64,000 nucleotides of DNA from Vibrio tapetis subsp. tapetis (GTDB taxonomy: Bacteria; Pseudomonadota; Gammaproteobacteria; Enterobacterales; Vibrionaceae): contig NZ_LT960611.1 of NCBI RefSeq assembly GCF_900233005.1, positions 682,001 through 746,000 of the forward strand, in the 5' to 3' direction. Each line of letters starts with the position of its first letter. The stretch's first letter is position 1. The position numbers were made by a program, and so were the translations under genes. Below are positions 17,323-28,216 of this stretch, one piece after another. The notes under the pieces are model-generated. The model made no database searches. It was not told the origin of the DNA and saw only the letters and a program-made list of their open reading frames with translations.

Positions 17323-18132
17323 ATGAAATACACAATTTTACCGCTTATCGCTGCCGCAACGTTCTCATATTCTGCTCACGCAACAGAGCAACTGCCTCAT
17401 ATCCGATTAGCGACCACAACCAGCACTTACCATTCGGGGTTGCTTGATTACTTGTTACCTCAGTTTCAAAAGGACACCGGTTATCAAGTCGACGTCATTG
17501 CAGCGGGTACGGGCAAGTCTTTACGAATGGGCCAAAATGGCGATGTAGACTTGGTGATGACTCACGCACCGAAAGCAGAAGCTAAGTTCGTTGAACAAGG
17601 GTACGGCGTACTTGCACGAGCGTTGATGTATAATGATTTTGTCGTCGTGGGGCCTAAATCTGATCCAGCTAACATTGTGGGTGAAGCGGAGGTCACCAAA
17701 GCTTTCCAAGAAATCGTCGCAAACAATGCATATTTTGTTTCCCGTGGTGACGACTCTGGCACGCACAAAAAAGAGCTTAACTTATGGGCTCAATCAAAAG
17801 TGGAGCCCAATTTTGGTGGCTACCGCTCAGTAGGCCAAGGTATGGGACCAACATTAAACATGGCATCAGAGATGCAAGCTTATACCCTCACAGACAGAGG
17901 TACTTGGCTAGCATACCAATCTAAGGTTGATTTAACGGTCGCAGTTCAAGGAGATAAGCGCCTGTTTAATCCCTACCAAGTTATTTTGATAAATCCAAAA
18001 CGCTACCCTGATATTAACTATCAAGGAGCCAAAATATTCAGTGATTGGCTCGTGAACGAAAAAGGTCAAACTTTGATAAATAGTTTTAAACTGCAAGGCA
18101 AACAACTGTTTGTCGCTAGCGCGGCGAAATAA
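17323..18132 (+). CDS. tupA: Tungstate ABC transporter substrate-binding protein TupA
   Basis: Periplasmic oxyanion-binding protein of 269 residues. It has a signal peptide ending near AHATE and then the TTTST motif that marks TupA-type proteins, followed by DVIAAGTGKSL and LMYNDFVVVGP, all typical of this family. ModA molybdate binders look different at these points. The frame is open from 17242, but that leader has no signal-peptide shape and crosses the predicted sigma-54 promoter, so I start at 17323. It heads a five-gene operon with its permease, ATPase and cofactor genes. Selectivity for tungstate over molybdate is inferred from family, not shown. Confidence 0.92.
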   Translation: MKYTILPLIAAATFSYSAHATEQLPHIRLATTTSTYHSGLLDYLLPQFQKDTGYQVDVIAAGTGKSLRMGQNGDVDLVMTHAPKAEAKFVEQGYGVLARALMYNDFVVVGPKSDPANIVGEAEVTKAFQEIVANNAYFVSRGDDSGTHKKELNLWAQSKVEPNFGGYRSVGQGMGPTLNMASEMQAYTLTDRGTWLAYQSKVDLTVAVQGDKRLFNPYQVILINPKRYPDINYQGAKIFSDWLVNEKGQTLINSFKLQGKQLFVASAAK

Positions 18133-18134
18133 CA

Positions 18135-18833
18135 ATGCAGTTGTGGCAAACGACACTCGATGCATTTCAATTGTTGATAAGTTTTGATAGTCAACTTTGG
18201 ACCATTGTGGGCGTATCCTTTTCGGTTTCGGTCACCGCACTTCTGTTGGTATTAATACCCTCACTGATTTGCGCATTTGTCTTGGCGTATTGCCACTTTC
18301 CTGGCCGTTGGACGTTACTGTCTTTAATCAATACGCTGCAAGCGGTTCCGACTGTTGTGATAGGCCTATTGCTTTACATGATGTTATCTCGCTCCGGTCC
18401 ATTAGGTGATTGGCAAATGCTCTTCACTCAAAAGGCCATGGTATTTGGCCAAATGCTGATTTGCTTTCCTATACTGGTCTCCATGATGCACGGCGCACTG
18501 CAAGCCAGTGATAAGCGAGCACTCGAAACATCTTTAACCTTGGGGGCGTCTATTCCCCATGTTATTACCACGTTATTGTGGGAAAATCGGTTTCCACTCA
18601 TCGCTGCAACCATTGCCGGATTTTCTCGAATAATAACGGAAGTTGGCTGCTCGATGATGGTAGGAGGCAATATCATGGAAATGACCCGAAATATCCCGAC
18701 AGCCATTGCGATGGAAAGTCAAAAAGGCGCTTTTGCTCAGGGGGTCGCTTTAGGCATGGTATTGCTGGCATTAGCCTTGATACTTAATTTTTCTTTGTCC
18801 TCGGTTCGAGGCAAAGGTTATCTGCGTACATAG
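18135..18833 (+). CDS. tupB: Tungstate ABC transporter permease TupB
   Basis: Inner-membrane permease of 232 residues with about five or six hydrophobic helices. The loop that couples to the ATPase is visible as ETSLTLGASIPHVITTLLWENRFPL in outline (E-x5-GA-x5 pattern, near residues 135-160). It starts two bases after tupA ends, so the two are translationally coupled. Single permease genes of this size that form a homodimer are usual for TupB. Confidence 0.92.
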   Translation: MQLWQTTLDAFQLLISFDSQLWTIVGVSFSVSVTALLLVLIPSLICAFVLAYCHFPGRWTLLSLINTLQAVPTVVIGLLLYMMLSRSGPLGDWQMLFTQKAMVFGQMLICFPILVSMMHGALQASDKRALETSLTLGASIPHVITTLLWENRFPLIAATIAGFSRIITEVGCSMMVGGNIMEMTRNIPTAIAMESQKGAFAQGVALGMVLLALALILNFSLSSVRGKGYLRT

Positions 18834-18844
18834 GATATAGCCAT

Positions 18845-19549
18845 ATGACGATTCAGCTGTCGATTCAAAACCTATCTATGCGGTTTAAACAGCGTACGCT
18901 TTTTCACGTTACAGATTTAACGCTTGGTCCTAATGATGCCATCTACCTCAAAGGTGATAATGGCGTAGGCAAAACCACACTGTTAAAAATCATGTCCGGA
19001 TTGTTAAATCCAACGACTGGAACCGTGAACTCAACCAAAACCCCTTGGTTAAAACGTCTTTTGGGTATTAAAACTCGTACCGATGTCATCTATTTGCATC
19101 AAACTCCCTATCTATTTGATGGCAGCGTTTATCAAAACGTCGCTTATGGGATAAAATACAGCGCGAAATCCAAATTGCAGAAACGCAATGATGTGATCAC
19201 AGCGCTGCGAATGGTTGGTCTCGAAACACTAGCAAATGAACATATTTCATTGTTGTCTGGTGGAGAAAAACAGCGAGTTGCCATGGCGAGAGCTTGGGTG
19301 CTTTCCCCTGCTATCTTGTTGATGGACGAACCAAGTGCAAGCCTAGATCAAGAATCCATTTCACGCTTAGTCATTATGTGCCAAGACTTGATAAAGCGAG
19401 GATCAAGCCTCGTGATTACCAGTCATCAAACCAACGCTCTGACTGAGTTGTGTAAAAAGCAGTGGCTAATAGACGATCAGAGCATCGTAGAAAAGCCCTT
19501 GCTACAACTGATCCAAGAGAGTGACTATGCAATCTCCAACGCCAATTAG
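18845..19549 (+). CDS. tupC: Tungstate ABC transporter ATP-binding protein TupC
   Basis: ABC ATPase of 234 residues. Walker A is GDNGVGKTT near residue 40, the signature is LLSGGEKQR near 140, and Walker B is [11 protein letters not shown] near 160, with the switch His in SHQTN. It energises TupB. It begins 11 bases after tupB and its end overlaps mobA by about 23 bases. The overlap ties metal uptake to the cofactor-synthesis genes that follow. There is no C-terminal regulatory domain of the ModC type. Confidence 0.92.
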   Translation: MTIQLSIQNLSMRFKQRTLFHVTDLTLGPNDAIYLKGDNGVGKTTLLKIMSGLLNPTTGTVNSTKTPWLKRLLGIKTRTDVIYLHQTPYLFDGSVYQNVAYGIKYSAKSKLQKRNDVITALRMVGLETLANEHISLLSGGEKQRVAMARAWVLSPAILLMDEPSASLDQESISRLVIMCQDLIKRGSSLVITSHQTNALTELCKKQWLIDDQSIVEKPLLQLIQESDYAISNAN

Positions 19550-20111
19550 TTGGGTTATTCTAGCTGGTGGACAAGCCACCAGAATGGGTGGAAAAGACAA
19601 AGGTCTTGTTGAGCTTAACGGCACACCATTAATAGAATTGGTACAACGCAAACTACTTCCTCAAACCGACAGTATCGTTATCAACGCCAATCGCAATGTA
19701 GAGCAATATCAACAATACGCCCCCGTCATTGCGGACGAATTCAAAGGCTATCCCGGCCCTCTCGGCGGAATTCACGCGGGATTACTGCACGCTAATACCG
19801 ATTGGGTTGGGTTCGTGCCTTGTGATAGCCCTTTAATCAGCAACGATCTGGTATCACAATTCAAACAAGCCATGACATCTGAGCTCGATATTTTGGTGGC
19901 TCATGATGGCGAGCATCTACAGCCTGTCTTTACCCTATTTCATAGGCGTGTTCTGCCAAAACTCGAGGCTTTTTTGGATAGAGGGGATCGTAAGATCATC
20001 CTTCTTTATGACGAATGTAAAACAAAGTACGTAGATTTTAGTCACGACAAGACCTCATTTATCAACTTGAATACTCCTCAAGAACTCGAACAATTTGGAA
20101 CTTTACTATGA
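19527..20111 (+). CDS. mobA: Molybdenum cofactor guanylyltransferase MobA
   Basis: Adds GMP to molybdopterin to make the guanine dinucleotide form used by formate dehydrogenase. The N-terminus has the nucleotide-binding pattern [24 protein letters not shown] and VPCDSP follow, as in E. coli MobA. At 194 residues from the ATG at 19527 it is exactly the E. coli length; a GTG at 19521 would add two residues. It overlaps tupC at its start and the mobB-moeA gene by ATGA at its end, so the operon is tightly coupled. Confidence 0.94.
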   Translation: MQSPTPISWVILAGGQATRMGGKDKGLVELNGTPLIELVQRKLLPQTDSIVINANRNVEQYQQYAPVIADEFKGYPGPLGGIHAGLLHANTDWVGFVPCDSPLISNDLVSQFKQAMTSELDILVAHDGEHLQPVFTLFHRRVLPKLEAFLDRGDRKIILLYDECKTKYVDFSHDKTSFINLNTPQELEQFGTLL

Positions 20112-21937
20112 GCCTAACTCTTCCTATCGCGATACCCGTTCTTGGGTTTGCAGCATACAGCGGCACAGGTAAAACAACGCTACTTGAAGCCTTACTACCA
20201 ATGCTGACAGATAAAGGTTTACGTCTTGGTGTACTAAAACATGCTCACCATGATTTTGACGTTGATAAGCCGGGTAAAGACAGCTATCGCTTACGTAAAG
20301 CAGGCGCGAGTCAAATGTTGATCGGTTCAAGAAATCGCCATGTTTTGATGACTGAAACGCCAGAAGCAGAAGCTGAATTTGAATACTTGTTAAGTCGCTT
20401 TGATTGCGAAAAGTTAGACCTCATTTTAGTCGAAGGCTGCAAAAACATCGCCTTTCCAAAAATCGAACTCAATCGAGAGACATTGGGTAAACCGTGGCTA
20501 CATACTACAGACACTAACATCATTGCCGTCGCGTGCGATCAAGCCTTGAACATTGATTTACCTCTGCTCGATATTAACAACTTAAATGCCATCTCAGAAT
20601 TTGTCATCGACTACTCTAAAGGCAAGAGCAAACGGTTAGATAACAGCTGTGAATCAAAGGCCAACAAAATAGAAAGTGCAGCATGTAAACCATCCGCCGC
20701 TTCTTCTTGTTGTGACATCCTGTCTCCTGCTTTTTTGTCAGTAGAGCAAGGTCAAACGGCGATTTTGGAACAAGTGGCAAGCTTAATTGAGGTTGAAGAG
20801 GCGTCTCTTGAAAACAGTTATGGCCGTGTCCTTGCTGATGATATAACGTCACCGATTCACGTACCGGCTTACACTAACTCCGCAATGGATGGTTACGCCA
20901 TTCGCGGTGATGATGTCGACCGCCCACAATACCAACTGGTTGCTGAAGTCATGGCAGGCCAAAGCTATGATCAGGAACTGTTAGCAGGGCAAACCGTAAA
21001 AATCATGACCGGAGCCCCTACTCCAGAGGGCGCAGATACCGTTGTAATGCGAGAACAGTCAACACAAGACGGTGACATCGTCACGTTTTCATCTTCTGGC
21101 ATCAAACCGGGACAAAACGTACGTCAAGCAGGCGAAGACTTAGCGAAAGGTCAGCCCGTGTTTAGCTCAGGTACTCGCATTGCATCCCCTGAAATGGGAA
21201 TGATCGCCTCTTTGGGCTATAACCGCATTAACGTGACACGTAAAATCAAAGTCGCGATGTTCTCAACCGGTGATGAAGTTCAAGCTCCAGGAGAAACTCT
21301 AGAACCTAATCGTATCTATGATTCAAATCGATTCACGATCAAAGGTGTCCTGACTCAACTCGGCTGCGAAGTTATTGACTTAGGTATTCTTGAAGACGAT
21401 CACCAAGTCATGGCCGATGCACTTCAAAAGGCATCTCACCTCGCTGATGTTGTTGTGACATCCGGTGGTGTATCTGTTGGCGATGCCGACTACATTAAAA
21501 CGGTTCTAGAAGAGTTAGGACAAATTAACTTCTGGCGAATCAATATGCGTCCGGGCAGACCGTTAGCCTTTGGTAAGATTAATGACAAACCATTCTTCGG
21601 TTTACCAGGCAACCCTGTTGCTGTCATGGTGTCATTGATAAACTTTGTTGAGCCTGCACTACGTAAAATGCAAGGCGAGCAAAACTGGATGCCTGCAAAA
21701 GTCCAAGCAACAGCCAGTGAGAACCTACGCTCTCGCATGGGCCGAACCGAATTTAGCCGAGGCGTGTTTAGCTTCAACGCACAAGGTCGTATCGAAGTGA
21801 AAACAACAGGCAAGCAAGGTTCTGGCATTTTACGCTCAATGAGCGAAGCAAACTGTCTGATAGAAATCACGCCAGACGTTGATACCGTGAAACAAGGTGA
21901 GTTAGTGACTATCATTCCTTTACAAGGGCGAGTTTAA
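20108..21937 (+). CDS. MobB-MoeA fusion, molybdopterin cofactor maturation
   Basis: One 609-residue protein joining two cofactor enzymes. Residues 1 to about 170 are MobB, a GTP-binding helper of MobA, with P-loop [10 protein letters not shown] near residue 17. Residues from about 205 are MoeA, which inserts metal into adenylylated molybdopterin, with [33 protein letters not shown] and GLPGNPVA. The linker (about 170-205) is lysine- and serine-rich with five cysteines including a CC pair. The reading frame is continuous, so this is a true fusion rather than two genes. It is last in the tup operon, coupled by ATGA to mobA. Confidence 0.94.
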   Translation: MSLTLPIAIPVLGFAAYSGTGKTTLLEALLPMLTDKGLRLGVLKHAHHDFDVDKPGKDSYRLRKAGASQMLIGSRNRHVLMTETPEAEAEFEYLLSRFDCEKLDLILVEGCKNIAFPKIELNRETLGKPWLHTTDTNIIAVACDQALNIDLPLLDINNLNAISEFVIDYSKGKSKRLDNSCESKANKIESAACKPSAASSCCDILSPAFLSVEQGQTAILEQVASLIEVEEASLENSYGRVLADDITSPIHVPAYTNSAMDGYAIRGDDVDRPQYQLVAEVMAGQSYDQELLAGQTVKIMTGAPTPEGADTVVMREQSTQDGDIVTFSSSGIKPGQNVRQAGEDLAKGQPVFSSGTRIASPEMGMIASLGYNRINVTRKIKVAMFSTGDEVQAPGETLEPNRIYDSNRFTIKGVLTQLGCEVIDLGILEDDHQVMADALQKASHLADVVVTSGGVSVGDADYIKTVLEELGQINFWRINMRPGRPLAFGKINDKPFFGLPGNPVAVMVSLINFVEPALRKMQGEQNWMPAKVQATASENLRSRMGRTEFSRGVFSFNAQGRIEVKTTGKQGSGILRSMSEANCLIEITPDVDTVKQGELVTIIPLQGRV

Positions 21938-22037
21938 CGCTTATCTCCCCCTTGCTATTGCTGCCCTCTTGTTACTCTGGTTTAACTAGGTTAGAGTGCA
22001 GCAAAATTTCCATAAACTGTTTTAGAGTACGATTTTT

Positions 22038-22307
22038 ATGGCACGCACAATTCTTTATAGTTACAAAAACGAAGACAAAACGCTTATTTTCTCTTATGAG
22101 AAACATCGCAATATTCACGAAGCGGTGGCTGAAGAAGAAGGCATCGATATTAGCGATTACCTAAAGATGGAACAGCAAATCGAAGCTATCTCTAGCACCA
22201 AAGCCGTTCGTGACTACAGAGACAACCATTTCAGAAAGTTAGGCTTTGGCAAAATCACCCTAGCGAAAAAAGAAAACCTAGGTGTCGGTAAGAAAAAAGA
22301 CGACTAA
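22038..22307 (+). CDS. DUF2960 family small protein
   Basis: An 89-residue basic soluble protein that I recognise as DUF2960, a family restricted to Vibrio and near relatives. No catalytic motif, membrane segment or cysteine is visible. It has a strongly lysine-rich tail (AKKENLGVGKKKDD). It stands alone 100 bases after the mobB-moeA gene and ends four bases before a strong terminator. Function unknown. Confidence 0.82.
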   Translation: MARTILYSYKNEDKTLIFSYEKHRNIHEAVAEEEGIDISDYLKMEQQIEAISSTKAVRDYRDNHFRKLGFGKITLAKKENLGVGKKKDD

Positions 22308-22310
22308 ACA

Positions 22311-22345
22311 AAAAAGCCCCGCAGAGTCATTCTGCGGGGCTTTTT
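22311..22345. terminator. Bidirectional terminator, DUF2960 and nagK
   Basis: AAAAAGCCCCGCAGA pairs perfectly with TCTGCGGGGCTTTTT over a five-base loop. A and T runs flank it on both sides, so it can end both convergent genes. Confidence 0.93.
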
Positions 22346-22375
22346 AATTTGTGTGAGGCAAATTTAAGTAAACAA

Positions 22376-23284
22376 TTACTTAATATTTAAGAATGCAGCA
22401 CCACGAACACCACCTGAATCACCGTGCTTCGCTTTGATGATCTTCGGTACTTTTGCGACAGACAGTAGATACTTAGGGATACGCTTAGGCAGCTCTTCAT
22501 AAATAAGGTCATAATTTGAGAGGCCGCCACCTAAAGCAACAACATGTGGGTCAAGTTGAGTGAACAAGTTTGCAAAACAAATGGCTAGCAACTCCATGAA
22601 GCGCTCAACATGTTCTACTGCTTTTTCTTCACCTTCAGCTTGACGCTGAATGATGTCAATCGCTTTAAGCTTCTCACCGTAATAATGTGCATACAATAGT
22701 TCAAAGCCACGGCCAGACAAGTAGTTATCAATACAGCCTTTTTTATCGCAGCCACATTGTAGCAAAGGCGCGTTTTCACCTAGGTGAAACCAAGCGTCGA
22801 TAGGCAAGCGAGCGTGACCTAATTCACCTGCAACATGGTTACGTCCTGAGAACACTTTACCATCAATGACGATACCGCCACCAAAGCCAGTACCCAAAAT
22901 CAGTCCAAGTACTGATGGTTCGTCTGCCAGTTCTTCATCCCATGCTTCAGACAATGCAAAACAGTTGGCGTCATTATCGATGCGTACAGTTCGGCCAATT
23001 TTAGCCTCTAAATCAGTACGTAGCGGTTTGCCTTTTGCTGCAGGAACATTGGTGGTCAGTACGGTGCCGTCGTCGGCGTCTTCCATTCCCGGTATACCAA
23101 TACCGATAGAACCTTCTGTCTTAAATTCTTGATCGTACTTCGCTACCATTGCAGCGAGAGTCTCTACCAATTTAGGGTAATCGTCTCCTGGTGTAGGAAC
23201 ACGCTCCGTCGCAACACGTTCTAGCTTTTCATTGAAAGCCCCGAACTCTATTTTCGTGCCGCCGACATCAAAGCCGTAATACAT
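22376..23284 (-). CDS. nagK: N-acetylglucosamine kinase (ROK family)
   Basis: Cytoplasmic kinase that phosphorylates N-acetylglucosamine, from chitin or cell-wall recycling, to GlcNAc-6-phosphate. The 302 residues align along their whole length with E. coli NagK in my reading. The ATP site is DVGGTK (6-11), followed by GIGIPGM and the catalytic [16 protein letters not shown] region. The ROK zinc site CGCDKKGC lies near residue 180, and [13 protein letters not shown] follows. AGGAGAG stands close before the ATG. It is a single-gene unit ending in a terminator. Chitin use makes this gene expected in a Vibrio. Confidence 0.93.
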   Translation of the reverse strand: MYYGFDVGGTKIEFGAFNEKLERVATERVPTPGDDYPKLVETLAAMVAKYDQEFKTEGSIGIGIPGMEDADDGTVLTTNVPAAKGKPLRTDLEAKIGRTVRIDNDANCFALSEAWDEELADEPSVLGLILGTGFGGGIVIDGKVFSGRNHVAGELGHARLPIDAWFHLGENAPLLQCGCDKKGCIDNYLSGRGFELLYAHYYGEKLKAIDIIQRQAEGEEKAVEHVERFMELLAICFANLFTQLDPHVVALGGGLSNYDLIYEELPKRIPKYLLSVAKVPKIIKAKHGDSGGVRGAAFLNIK

Positions 23285-23450
23285 ATTTCTCTCCTAGAAT
23301 GTGTATCAATAGATAAAATATAACTGAATGCCATTATCCATAAATTGGCCCTACAATCCGTGACCCAGAGCTGATTAATAATGTGAGCTAGACCGACTGC
23401 TTATTACGTAAACGACATAATAATACGGTTTTGCACTTAACTCGTTATTT

Positions 23451-24197
23451 TTATGACAGTTTATGGAAACCATTTTCAATATAGGATGTTAAGCACGGCT
23501 TACTCAGATCCGGCTTAATTCGGGTCTTACTGAGCATGTAGCCTTCATTAAACACATCAAACCACCCCGCTAGTACCTCTGCGGCCTTTGGCTCTCCAGC
23601 CTCTCCAATGACAAGGCTTGCCACTTCTGCGGTTGCTAAATGATTTTCATTTTCGGACTTTCTCATGATGTATTGCGAGACAACTCTCGGATTTACTGAA
23701 AATACAGGTAAGTTCTCGAGGTAAGGTGACTTTCTGAACATCTTACGTGCTTCTCGCCAGCTACCATCCAAAAATATCAACAATGGCTTCTTAGAAGCAT
23801 TAAACATTGTCGTTGATTGCTTAAATGACGTGACCAATCTATTTGTGTTTTCCACATACTCTTCTGGGAAGACAATAACGGGCTGGTATTGTTCATCCGC
23901 CAAGATAGCAAGCATGTCTTCATTTGGCTCGGTACGGCTCCATTCAAACCCATAGGTTTCTTTAACCACATCTGCTATCAGTCGGCCAGTATTGCTCGGC
24001 TTGAGAATTTCGTTGTCAGACATGATGATCATGGTAGCTAACCCACTTTCAACATCAGGCTGGTAGCCACAAGTGCAATGAGGCATAGCAATTTGGCAAT
24101 AAGAGCAGCGTTTTACCTTTGCTCCCCGAGCATTAAAAGGTTTTGTCGATCTTTCCAATCTTGTTTGATAAAGCGTGTGTAATTGATGAATTCGCAT
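23451..24197 (-). CDS. tapT: DTW-domain tRNA-uridine aminocarboxypropyltransferase
   Basis: Family of E. coli YfiP/TapT, which transfers the aminocarboxypropyl group of S-adenosylmethionine to uridine 47 of some tRNAs. About 248 residues. It has an N-terminal cysteine cluster (CSYC and CTCG, near residues 30-45) and the domain motif here as LDGSWREARKM, with Ser in place of the usual Thr of DTW. I start it at the ATG at 24197. The frame runs on to a TTG at 24272, which would overlap the divergent desaturase gene. No strong ribosome site is seen at either. Confidence 0.85.
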   Translation of the reverse strand: MRIHQLHTLYQTRLERSTKPFNARGAKVKRCSYCQIAMPHCTCGYQPDVESGLATMIIMSDNEILKPSNTGRLIADVVKETYGFEWSRTEPNEDMLAILADEQYQPVIVFPEEYVENTNRLVTSFKQSTTMFNASKKPLLIFLDGSWREARKMFRKSPYLENLPVFSVNPRVVSQYIMRKSENENHLATAEVASLVIGEAGEPKAAEVLAGWFDVFNEGYMLSKTRIKPDLSKPCLTSYIENGFHKLS

Positions 24198-24256
24198 ATG
24201 ATAATAGACTGACTGTAAAAAACGGCGCGATTGTAGCACAGCAAGGAGTGAACGCG

Positions 24257-25060
24257 ATGGATAATCAAACAAGCATCAGGCTAGCATTCTTTTTATCAGT
24301 ATTAGTGCTTTGCGCATTATGGGAGTTTGTGGCTCCACGAAAAGTATTAACTCAAAGTAAATGGGTACGCTGGAGTAACAACCTTGGTTTAGTCGGACTT
24401 AATAGCCTTATTTTGGCAATCGTTATGCCGCTCATGGCCATGGATGTCGCTTTTCTTGCTCAACAGCATGGGTTCGGGTTATTCAACCTCACCTCGTTAC
24501 CTCTGATATTTAACGTTGTCTTGTCTGTTATCTTACTCGACGCCTTAATCTACTTTCAACACAGATTGTTCCACACCACTCCTTGCCTTTGGCGATTACA
24601 TCGTATGCATCATGCCGACCAAGATATCGATGTAACTACCGGCGCACGATTTCATCCAATAGAGATACTCCTATCAATGGTCATAAAGATGGCTGCGGTG
24701 CTGGCTTTAGGGGTTTCTCCCATTGCCGTTGTCATCTTTGAAGTTGTGTTAAACGCCAGTGCCATGTTCAACCACAGCAATGCAAAGCTCAACCTTAAGG
24801 CCGATAAGTGGCTACGACGCCTGATCGTGACGCCCGACATGCATCGAGTCCATCACTCTGTCATTATTAAAGAAACCAACGCTAATTATGGATTTTTCCT
24901 ATCAATCTGGGATCGCATTTTCGGCTCTTATTGCGCGCAACCCGCGTTAGGCCATAAAGATGTCGTCATCGGGCTACCCTACTTTCGCAAACCACAAGAG
25001 CAGAAAATTGGGCACATGTTGCTTCAACCATTTAAGGCATTTCGGCCAAACGACGGCTAA
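24257..25060 (+). CDS. Sterol desaturase / fatty acid hydroxylase family protein
   Basis: Integral membrane di-iron oxygenase-type protein of 267 residues with about four hydrophobic helices. The histidine boxes that bind the iron pair are complete: HRLFH, HRMHH, NHSN and HRVHHS. Bacterial members hydroxylate or desaturate lipids, and the substrate cannot be told from sequence. The ATG at 24257 has AAGGAGTG seven bases upstream; the longer frame from 24143 would cross the divergent DTW gene. It is divergent from tapT with only about 60 bases between them, so their promoters must overlap. Confidence 0.88.
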   Translation: MDNQTSIRLAFFLSVLVLCALWEFVAPRKVLTQSKWVRWSNNLGLVGLNSLILAIVMPLMAMDVAFLAQQHGFGLFNLTSLPLIFNVVLSVILLDALIYFQHRLFHTTPCLWRLHRMHHADQDIDVTTGARFHPIEILLSMVIKMAAVLALGVSPIAVVIFEVVLNASAMFNHSNAKLNLKADKWLRRLIVTPDMHRVHHSVIIKETNANYGFFLSIWDRIFGSYCAQPALGHKDVVIGLPYFRKPQEQKIGHMLLQPFKAFRPNDG

Positions 25061-25129
25061 GGCTAAAATGTAAACCGCTTTTGTTGCCGCATACAACAGA
25101 GCGCTCGATACCGTTGTGTGGTGCCAGGA

Positions 25130-27163
25130 CTACCCCAAACGGTATTTGTTGAGCATAGCCTGTTGTTGTGCGCCAATATCAGCCACTTCTTCTGCACTCG
25201 CGATTAACGTTTCTAACTGCAATTTTGTGCTGTCGCCTTGGCTAGAAATATGACGAATGTTTTCACTCACTTCATTCGTTGTTCTTTCCTGCTCTTCCGC
25301 TGCCACCGAAATCTGTTCGACACGTTGATGAATTTGCCCGATTGACGATTCAATCTCAGAAAATGTCTGCTTAACATCTTCACTTGATTGCATCGCATGA
25401 GTCATTTCAATTCGGCTATCTGATACTGCCGCTTTTACCCGATGAGCCGCCGACTCCAGCGATTGCATCATTACCCTAATATTTCCGGTTTGTTTGCTGG
25501 TATTGCTTGCTAAGTGGCGAACCTCATCAGCCGCAACGGCAAACCCTCGGCCTTGCTCTCCGGCTCTGGCCGCTTCTATCGCAGCATTTAGAGCCAGTAA
25601 ATTAGTGTTATCGGCAATATTACTGATTAAATCGACCACATCACTGATTTCACCTACTTTGATTTCAAGATCCGCCATTGAATGCTCGTTTGTTTGTAAT
25701 GTTTTTTCCAATGCTTGCAATCGAAGAGTGTTACCTTCTATGGCTTTGCCGCCTTGTTGAGAGTGTTGAGTCGCTTGCTGGGCAACCTCTGTTGACTGAC
25801 AAGTGACCTGAGCGATTTCCTTAATGGCTGACTGCAAATCTCCTACCGTTATGACCATATTTTGCAACGCATTATTTTGTGCATCTAGGCTATGATTCGT
25901 TTGATCTGCGGCACTTTTGCTCGTCTCGGCAGTGCGATAAAGCGTTTGGCAATTATTAGTGACGGAGATAAGTGATTCACGGGTATTCTCTATGACCAGA
26001 TTCAGTTGCGAAGCAATTAGCTTCATTTCCTGAGGCCCTCTTAGCTCGGCAACGTGATCGAATTGGTGGTTATTCAGTGAGGCCATGGGCTTTGTGATCG
26101 CTAATAACCCCTTTTTTAGCCAACGACGTAATCCAAGCGCAAATACAAAGATCATCAGAACCATCGCCAAAGTGCCTACAGAAAGTAGGTAAGCAATGTT
26201 GTTTATCTCACTTGAAACGGTCACCTTACTTCCGTCCATAAGGCGTTCTGCTTGTTGTGACAATGCATTGAGCAAACCAATGGTGGCTTCTACATCTCGG
26301 CCTGCAATCTTCAATGCTGCTTTTTGTTGCTCGACAAGTTCAATTTTTGAAAGCAGTAACTTCAGTACTCCATTTTCTGAAAAGCCTTGCTTTACCATGT
26401 CGTAAGGAGCCGTGAGGCTCGCGAACTCTGCAGCGTCGGGATACCACACAATAAAGTCATCGTACGCGAGTTCTATGCCAGCAAGCCGATTTCTCATTTC
26501 TCGATAGGAAACTTGCGCTTTGTCCTTATCGTTTTCCATAAGAAGCATCAAGAATGTGCTTTCCATTGAACTCGCACTGGCAATAAATCGACTCGCCGCA
26601 TCCGCTGCTGCTGGATTTTCGTCAATAAAAAATAGACTCACGCGATTCATCTCTGGACCAATAGAGCTTAAGCCATAACGAAATCCCGGAACGATTTCAT
26701 CTAACTGAGTTTGAGTTGCCAAGATTTGTTGTTGCAATTGAAGGACTGATGCCGCTTTGTTGGCTAAACCGTCTAAATGATCACTCAACGCATTTTTTTG
26801 TGCCGTTGTTATAACCTTAGAAAATTGTGATGATATGTCGAACAGCTGCTTCAGTTGAGTGTCGGCTAATTGTGCTAAGCCTTTATAATTTTGAGCTATG
26901 CTTGAAAGTTCATTGGGTGAATCTGACCCCATTCCCAAGTTCAACATTTTTACTTGAGTCAGAACATTTTGAGTTAAATTTGCGTTATTTGTTGAAAGTG
27001 GTAGGGTTTTATTAGCTAATACAGAAAACTGTTCTCCGACCCGTTCGATTCCTTTAACACCAATGTATGACAGCCCAGACACGAGCAAAATAATACTAAA
27101 GAACACCATTGAGCTGATTTGTATTACAGAAAGGGAAAATCCAATTTTTTTTAAGTTACGCAT
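25130..27163 (-). CDS. Methyl-accepting chemotaxis protein
   Basis: Second chemoreceptor, 677 residues. TM1 lies near 10-35. A large periplasmic region (about 36-315) is rich in helices and Gln/Leu, without a Cache or PAS motif that I recognise. TM2 lies near 325-350 ([20 protein letters not shown]). The signalling domain has the tip [20 protein letters not shown] and [15 protein letters not shown]. There is no CheR-tethering pentapeptide at the C-terminus (ends LNKYRLG). It is a single-gene unit divergent from the NlpC gene. Ligand unknown. Confidence 0.92.
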   Translation of the reverse strand: MRNLKKIGFSLSVIQISSMVFFSIILLVSGLSYIGVKGIERVGEQFSVLANKTLPLSTNNANLTQNVLTQVKMLNLGMGSDSPNELSSIAQNYKGLAQLADTQLKQLFDISSQFSKVITTAQKNALSDHLDGLANKAASVLQLQQQILATQTQLDEIVPGFRYGLSSIGPEMNRVSLFFIDENPAAADAASRFIASASSMESTFLMLLMENDKDKAQVSYREMRNRLAGIELAYDDFIVWYPDAAEFASLTAPYDMVKQGFSENGVLKLLLSKIELVEQQKAALKIAGRDVEATIGLLNALSQQAERLMDGSKVTVSSEINNIAYLLSVGTLAMVLMIFVFALGLRRWLKKGLLAITKPMASLNNHQFDHVAELRGPQEMKLIASQLNLVIENTRESLISVTNNCQTLYRTAETSKSAADQTNHSLDAQNNALQNMVITVGDLQSAIKEIAQVTCQSTEVAQQATQHSQQGGKAIEGNTLRLQALEKTLQTNEHSMADLEIKVGEISDVVDLISNIADNTNLLALNAAIEAARAGEQGRGFAVAADEVRHLASNTSKQTGNIRVMMQSLESAAHRVKAAVSDSRIEMTHAMQSSEDVKQTFSEIESSIGQIHQRVEQISVAAEEQERTTNEVSENIRHISSQGDSTKLQLETLIASAEEVADIGAQQQAMLNKYRLG

Positions 27164-27259
27164 CCATTATCCTACATAAGCCGCTGGCTAAGTGAGTATT
27201 AACAGGGATACTACGTACTTTTCATGACATTTATATTTCTTACGCGCAGGTACAAAGGC

Positions 27260-27745
27260 ATGAATAATCAGCTATTTACAACAATATCAATAATAGGCGT
27301 TATTTGGTTCTTAAACGGCTGTTCAAACACACCTGAAAATAGCTCGTATGCTAATAGCACAGGCTCATTCCCTACAGTGCAAACAGATCATGCGATGAAA
27401 AAAATCTACAACGAATGGAATGGGGTGCCTTATCGCTGGGGGGGAACAAACAAATCAGGGATAGATTGCAGTGCGTTTACCCAAATTGTCATGTTGGAAT
27501 ATAGCCAAACAAACTTGCCAAGAACGACACATCAACAAGTGAATGTGGGCAGTAAAGTAGCCTATAGCAAAGCAAAAGTAGGTGATTTAGTATTCTTTAA
27601 AGTGAGCCGCAAACAAAACCACGTTGGCGTCTATATTGGGGGCAATGAATTTATGCACGCATCTACATCAAAAGGAGTCATCATTTCAAGATTAGATAAC
27701 CCCTATTGGGCGGATGCATTTTGGCACTTTCGAAGAGTCAATTAG
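27260..27745 (+). CDS. NlpC/P60 lipoprotein, peptidoglycan endopeptidase
   Basis: A 161-residue outer-envelope lipoprotein: a signal with lipobox FLNGC near the N-terminus, a short Ser/Asn-rich spacer, then an NlpC/P60 cysteine peptidase domain. Catalytic Cys is in IDCSAFTQ and His in NHVGVYIGG, with HAST as the third polar site, as in NlpC and MepS. These enzymes cut peptide bonds in peptidoglycan stem peptides or cross-links. I chose ATG 27260 because the lipoprotein signal then has a normal length; the frame is open from 27224. Convergent with the DUF3802 gene. Confidence 0.88.
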   Translation: MNNQLFTTISIIGVIWFLNGCSNTPENSSYANSTGSFPTVQTDHAMKKIYNEWNGVPYRWGGTNKSGIDCSAFTQIVMLEYSQTNLPRTTHQQVNVGSKVAYSKAKVGDLVFFKVSRKQNHVGVYIGGNEFMHASTSKGVIISRLDNPYWADAFWHFRRVN

Positions 27746-27786
27746 TCGTTTGTTGCCTAGTTTTATGTCGATTGATCGTCAATCGC

Positions 27787-28131
27787 TTAATCGTACGTTG
27801 CTACGGCAGAATCAAATAAGTTTTTAACCAGTGCAATGTACTCATCTAAAAACATAATTTGCTCGTTGGTCGCTTTTTTCATCCACGCACCGGCGAGTAC
27901 TTCTCCCAAGTCTTCTGCTACAGAATCGGCTTCTTTTAGTAACTGAAATCTCACGCTTGAATGAAGCTCTGGATTTTGCTCAAATAAAGACATGATATTC
28001 GTTACGATCAAGTCGGTCGCAACATCTTCAATACTCTCGTCACCAGTATCGCCTTCTGCACGAGCAAAAATATCTAAATTCATTGTAAGATGCTCAATAA
28101 GAGCCAGATAGCCATCGGTTTCTACTACCAC
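27787..28131 (-). CDS. DUF3802 family protein
   Basis: A 114-residue acidic, all-helical soluble protein that I recognise as DUF3802, found in Vibrio and other marine gammaproteobacteria. No motif hints at a reaction. It lies 85 bases upstream of the end of the next signalling operon on the same strand, with its own probable promoter. Function unknown. Confidence 0.78.
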   Translation of the reverse strand: MVVETDGYLALIEHLTMNLDIFARAEGDTGDESIEDVATDLIVTNIMSLFEQNPELHSSVRFQLLKEADSVAEDLGEVLAGAWMKKATNEQIMFLDEYIALVKNLFDSAVATYD

Positions 28132-28216
28132 TATTTATCTCCACCTGTTGGTGTATTAAATTTCTATACTAGTAATATTATGCTAAGTCTCAACATATTG
28201 ACACATCGATTTGTCG

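Noticed and set aside
21952..22164. Open frame of 70 residues overlapping the DUF2960 gene
   Set aside because: The DUF2960 frame is a recognised family and fits the region; the overlapping frame has no support.
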